Source: an uncultured Clostridia bacterium (GTDB taxonomy: Bacteria > Bacillota > Clostridia > Oscillospirales > Ruminococcaceae). From it: a stretch of 7,807 nt of DNA. The notes below the pieces were generated by a model. The model was given only the letters and a program-made list of their open reading frames with translations, was not told the DNA's origin and did not search any database. Both the position numbers and the translations under genes were made by a program. The stretch is from NCBI GenBank assembly GCA_947072265.1, contig CAMTHN010000026.1, positions 1 through 7,807 of the forward strand. The letters are read 5' to 3'. This document shows, piece by piece, positions 6,268 to 7,807 of this stretch (position 1 is its first letter; each line of letters starts with the position of its first letter).

Positions 6268-6286
6268 TTTTAATATTTTTTTATAT

Positions 6287-6292
6287 ATTATA
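6287..6292 (-). promoter_or_regulatory. Possible -10 element of the yunB-like gene
   Basis: TATAAT on the minus strand lies about 31 bases upstream of the ATT start, directly after the terminator of the preceding gene. The sequence 17 bases further up (TTTTAA) is a poor -35. Overlapping CATATCTT fits the CATANNNT pattern of sporulation sigma-E type -10 boxes, the expected control for YunB, but I find no convincing matching -35. Which sigma factor is used cannot be decided from this. Confidence 0.35.
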
Positions 6293-6312
6293 AGATATGA
6301 TAAAAAATATTA

Positions 6313-6345
6313 AAAGTTGCATTATTTATATAATAATGCAACTTT
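6313..6345 (-). terminator. Intrinsic terminator after the right-edge gene
   Basis: A perfect 14-bp stem (6313-6326 with 6332-6345) contains AAAGTTGCATTATT and has a 5-base loop. The minus-strand copy is followed by TTTTAATATTTTTTATC, a U-rich tail. It begins 3 bases after the stop codon of the gene to its right and separates that gene from the yunB-like gene. Confidence 0.82.
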
Positions 6346-6348
6346 ATA

Positions 6349-7807
6349 TTAAGGATTAATAGTTTTATTTATAAATTCAGTAACAATATATTGATCTCCA
6401 ATATTTCTATATTTTATTTCTATAATATCGCCTTCTTTTGTAAGATGTATATAAGGAGATATATTTTGATCCATAGAGTATAATATTTCTTTATTGTTAT
6501 CAAGTATAAAATTATACATAGTTTTTTGATTTTGTATATAAGAAGAAACTCTATAAATACTACTACTGGTAGTTTCAGCATCATCTTTTGTAGATGAAAT
6601 ACCAGAATTTAATAATAAATTTTTATATTTATTTTCTGCTTCAACTATAGTATCTCCAACTTCTACTAAACTATAATCTTGAACCGAAACATAAGCATAT
6701 TTTTTTATTAAACCTTCATTATCTTTTAATGTCAAAAAATAAGTTGGTTTTTCAGAAATATTTAAAATAATTGGTGTAGTTGCAATATATCCTAAATCTT
6801 GAACTTTACCTTCTGCAGAACTCATTGCAGAATATTCGGTCGCTCCACTTATCCTATATAAGATTGGCTCTTTTGTAACCATATCTACCATATAAAATCC
6901 AGTAGCACTGCTATCCGCACCAACACTTGTTATTCCTGTAAATAAATAGCATTTTCCTTCTAGATATATTATTACGCTTCCTGCAGAAGTTTTAAATTTA
7001 TCTTTATTAGAAAAATTAAATATACCATGAACATAATTACCCTTGTTATTAATCTGATTCATTATATAATCTTCAGGTTGAACTCTATCTACCCAATATG
7101 GTATATCATCTAAAGAATAATTTTCAATTTTTCCTGAACTTGCATTTATCAGAACTATTCCGTCTGCTTCTGGAAGTGCAAATCCTCTAGAATTTTTATA
7201 TGTAGTTACAACCCAATAAGGGTTTCCTTCATCATCTAATTCAAAAGAATAATCAACAATTCCTTTAAATAAATTTTTAAAAAGTCTAACTCTTCTCTCA
7301 AGATCATCAAAAAGATAAGAGTCTGGATGTATTTTAATCTTATGTGTGTCAATATATTCTACATTTTGTGCATTTGTCGCAGAAACAACTATATATCCAG
7401 GGGTTCCAGACAAATTTGTTATCCATTTAAAAAATCCAGAATGATGCAAAGGGACAACCCATACTAAGCTTTCATTAACTTGTTGTATAGTTGGTTCTCC
7501 CAATCTAACTTGACTACCTAAAGATGGTTTTTCACCCAATTTTTTATCAGCAAGCCTATAAGCAAGTTTTTTATCAACTATAGGCACTTGGTTTATATCT
7601 ATAACTTGTATATTAGATGTAAATTCTTTTTCAACTGGTTGTTCCATTTGATCTCTATATGCTTTCCAGTTAAATAATGTAGATGATCCTAAAATAACTA
7701 AAAAATATAAAGACCAAATTACAATAATTACAAATATTGCCCACTTTGCCATATTAAAATCTAGGTTAATATCCCCTATATTTTTAAAAATAAATGGTGT
7801 ATTATTA
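6349..7807 (-). CDS. Uncharacterised membrane-anchored protein (5' end probably outside window)
   Basis: Function unknown. Numbering from the ATG at 7752 (467 residues): a single hydrophobic segment at about 5-24 acts as signal anchor, and the rest is probably outside the membrane. It has repeated beta-rich units resembling PepSY-like folds: DDEGNPYWVVTTYKNSRGFA (173-192) then GIVLINASSGKIENYSL, and GITSVGADSSATGFYMVDMV (273-292) then GATEYSAMSSAEGKVQDLGY (303-322), PTYFLTLKDNEGLIKKYAYV. YWVDRVQPEDYI (219-230) links the halves. A last beta-rich piece (about 398-467) could be a small OB- or SH3-like barrel. I recall similar hypothetical proteins of 450-600 residues in Firmicutes but no assigned role. 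The frame stays open for 18 more codons to the window edge, and no ribosome binding site precedes the ATG at 7752, so translation probably begins further right. A terminator follows. Confidence 0.72.
   Translation of the reverse strand, partial: NNTPFIFKNIGDINLDFNMAKWAIFVIIVIWSLYFLVILGSSTLFNWKAYRDQMEQPVEKEFTSNIQVIDINQVPIVDKKLAYRLADKKLGEKPSLGSQVRLGEPTIQQVNESLVWVVPLHHSGFFKWITNLSGTPGYIVVSATNAQNVEYIDTHKIKIHPDSYLFDDLERRVRLFKNLFKGIVDYSFELDDEGNPYWVVTTYKNSRGFALPEADGIVLINASSGKIENYSLDDIPYWVDRVQPEDYIMNQINNKGNYVHGIFNFSNKDKFKTSAGSVIIYLEGKCYLFTGITSVGADSSATGFYMVDMVTKEPILYRISGATEYSAMSSAEGKVQDLGYIATTPIILNISEKPTYFLTLKDNEGLIKKYAYVSVQDYSLVEVGDTIVEAENKYKNLLLNSGISSTKDDAETTSSSIYRVSSYIQNQKTMYNFILDNNKEILYSMDQNISPYIHLTKEGDIIEIKYRNIGDQYIVTEFINKTINP

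Noticed and set aside
1..7807. A mobile element, CRISPR array, tRNA or rRNA gene, or an undescribed defence or metabolic system.
   Set aside because: There are no direct repeats, transposase or recombinase motifs, spaced repeat arrays or cloverleaf-like segments; all space is taken by housekeeping genes, one sporulation gene, one unknown gene and short intergenic signals.

Overview
The window is very AT-rich, every gene lies on the minus strand, and it reads right to left as ordinary chromosomal DNA of a low-GC, probably endospore-forming member of the Firmicutes, most likely class Clostridia. This rests on the strong AT bias, near-consensus GGAGG ribosome binding sites, short U-tailed hairpin terminators, a YunB-family sporulation gene, and separate secD and secF genes rather than the fused secDF of Bacillus. 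I cannot name the genus.

Layout in transcription order. (a) 7807-6349: a membrane-anchored protein of unknown function whose frame stays open to the window edge, ended by a strong terminator. (b) 6256-5552: a YunB-like sporulation protein. Its N-terminal membrane anchor is in frame but can only be reached from a non-standard ATT start placed next to a good ribosome binding site. (c) 5514-3060: secD and secF, translationally coupled through a one-base TAATG overlap, driven by a promoter that matches the sigma-A consensus at all 12 positions and closed by a hairpin terminator. (d) 3032-1155: rpsB (ribosomal protein S2) and tsf (EF-Ts). Their promoter is tucked into the secF terminator, there is a leader of about 100 nt, and the unit ends in a 20-bp perfect hairpin. 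(e) 1145-1: pyrH (UMP kinase) and frr (ribosome recycling factor, cut by the window edge), from their own sigma-A promoter.

Functionally, rpsB-tsf-pyrH-frr is the widely conserved translation and nucleotide cluster: a 30S subunit protein, the EF-Tu nucleotide exchange factor, UMP phosphorylation, and recycling of terminated ribosomes. secDF upstream supplies the proton-driven auxiliary subunits of the Sec translocase. The intergenic signals split the region into at least four transcription units, although the gene order looks like one long operon.

I see no mobile element, CRISPR array, RNA gene or recognisable defence or novel system. The points most worth a second look are the ATT start of the YunB gene, the promoter-inside-terminator arrangement before rpsB, the S2 leader, and the uncharacterised protein at the right edge. 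No gap between genes exceeds 300 bases.
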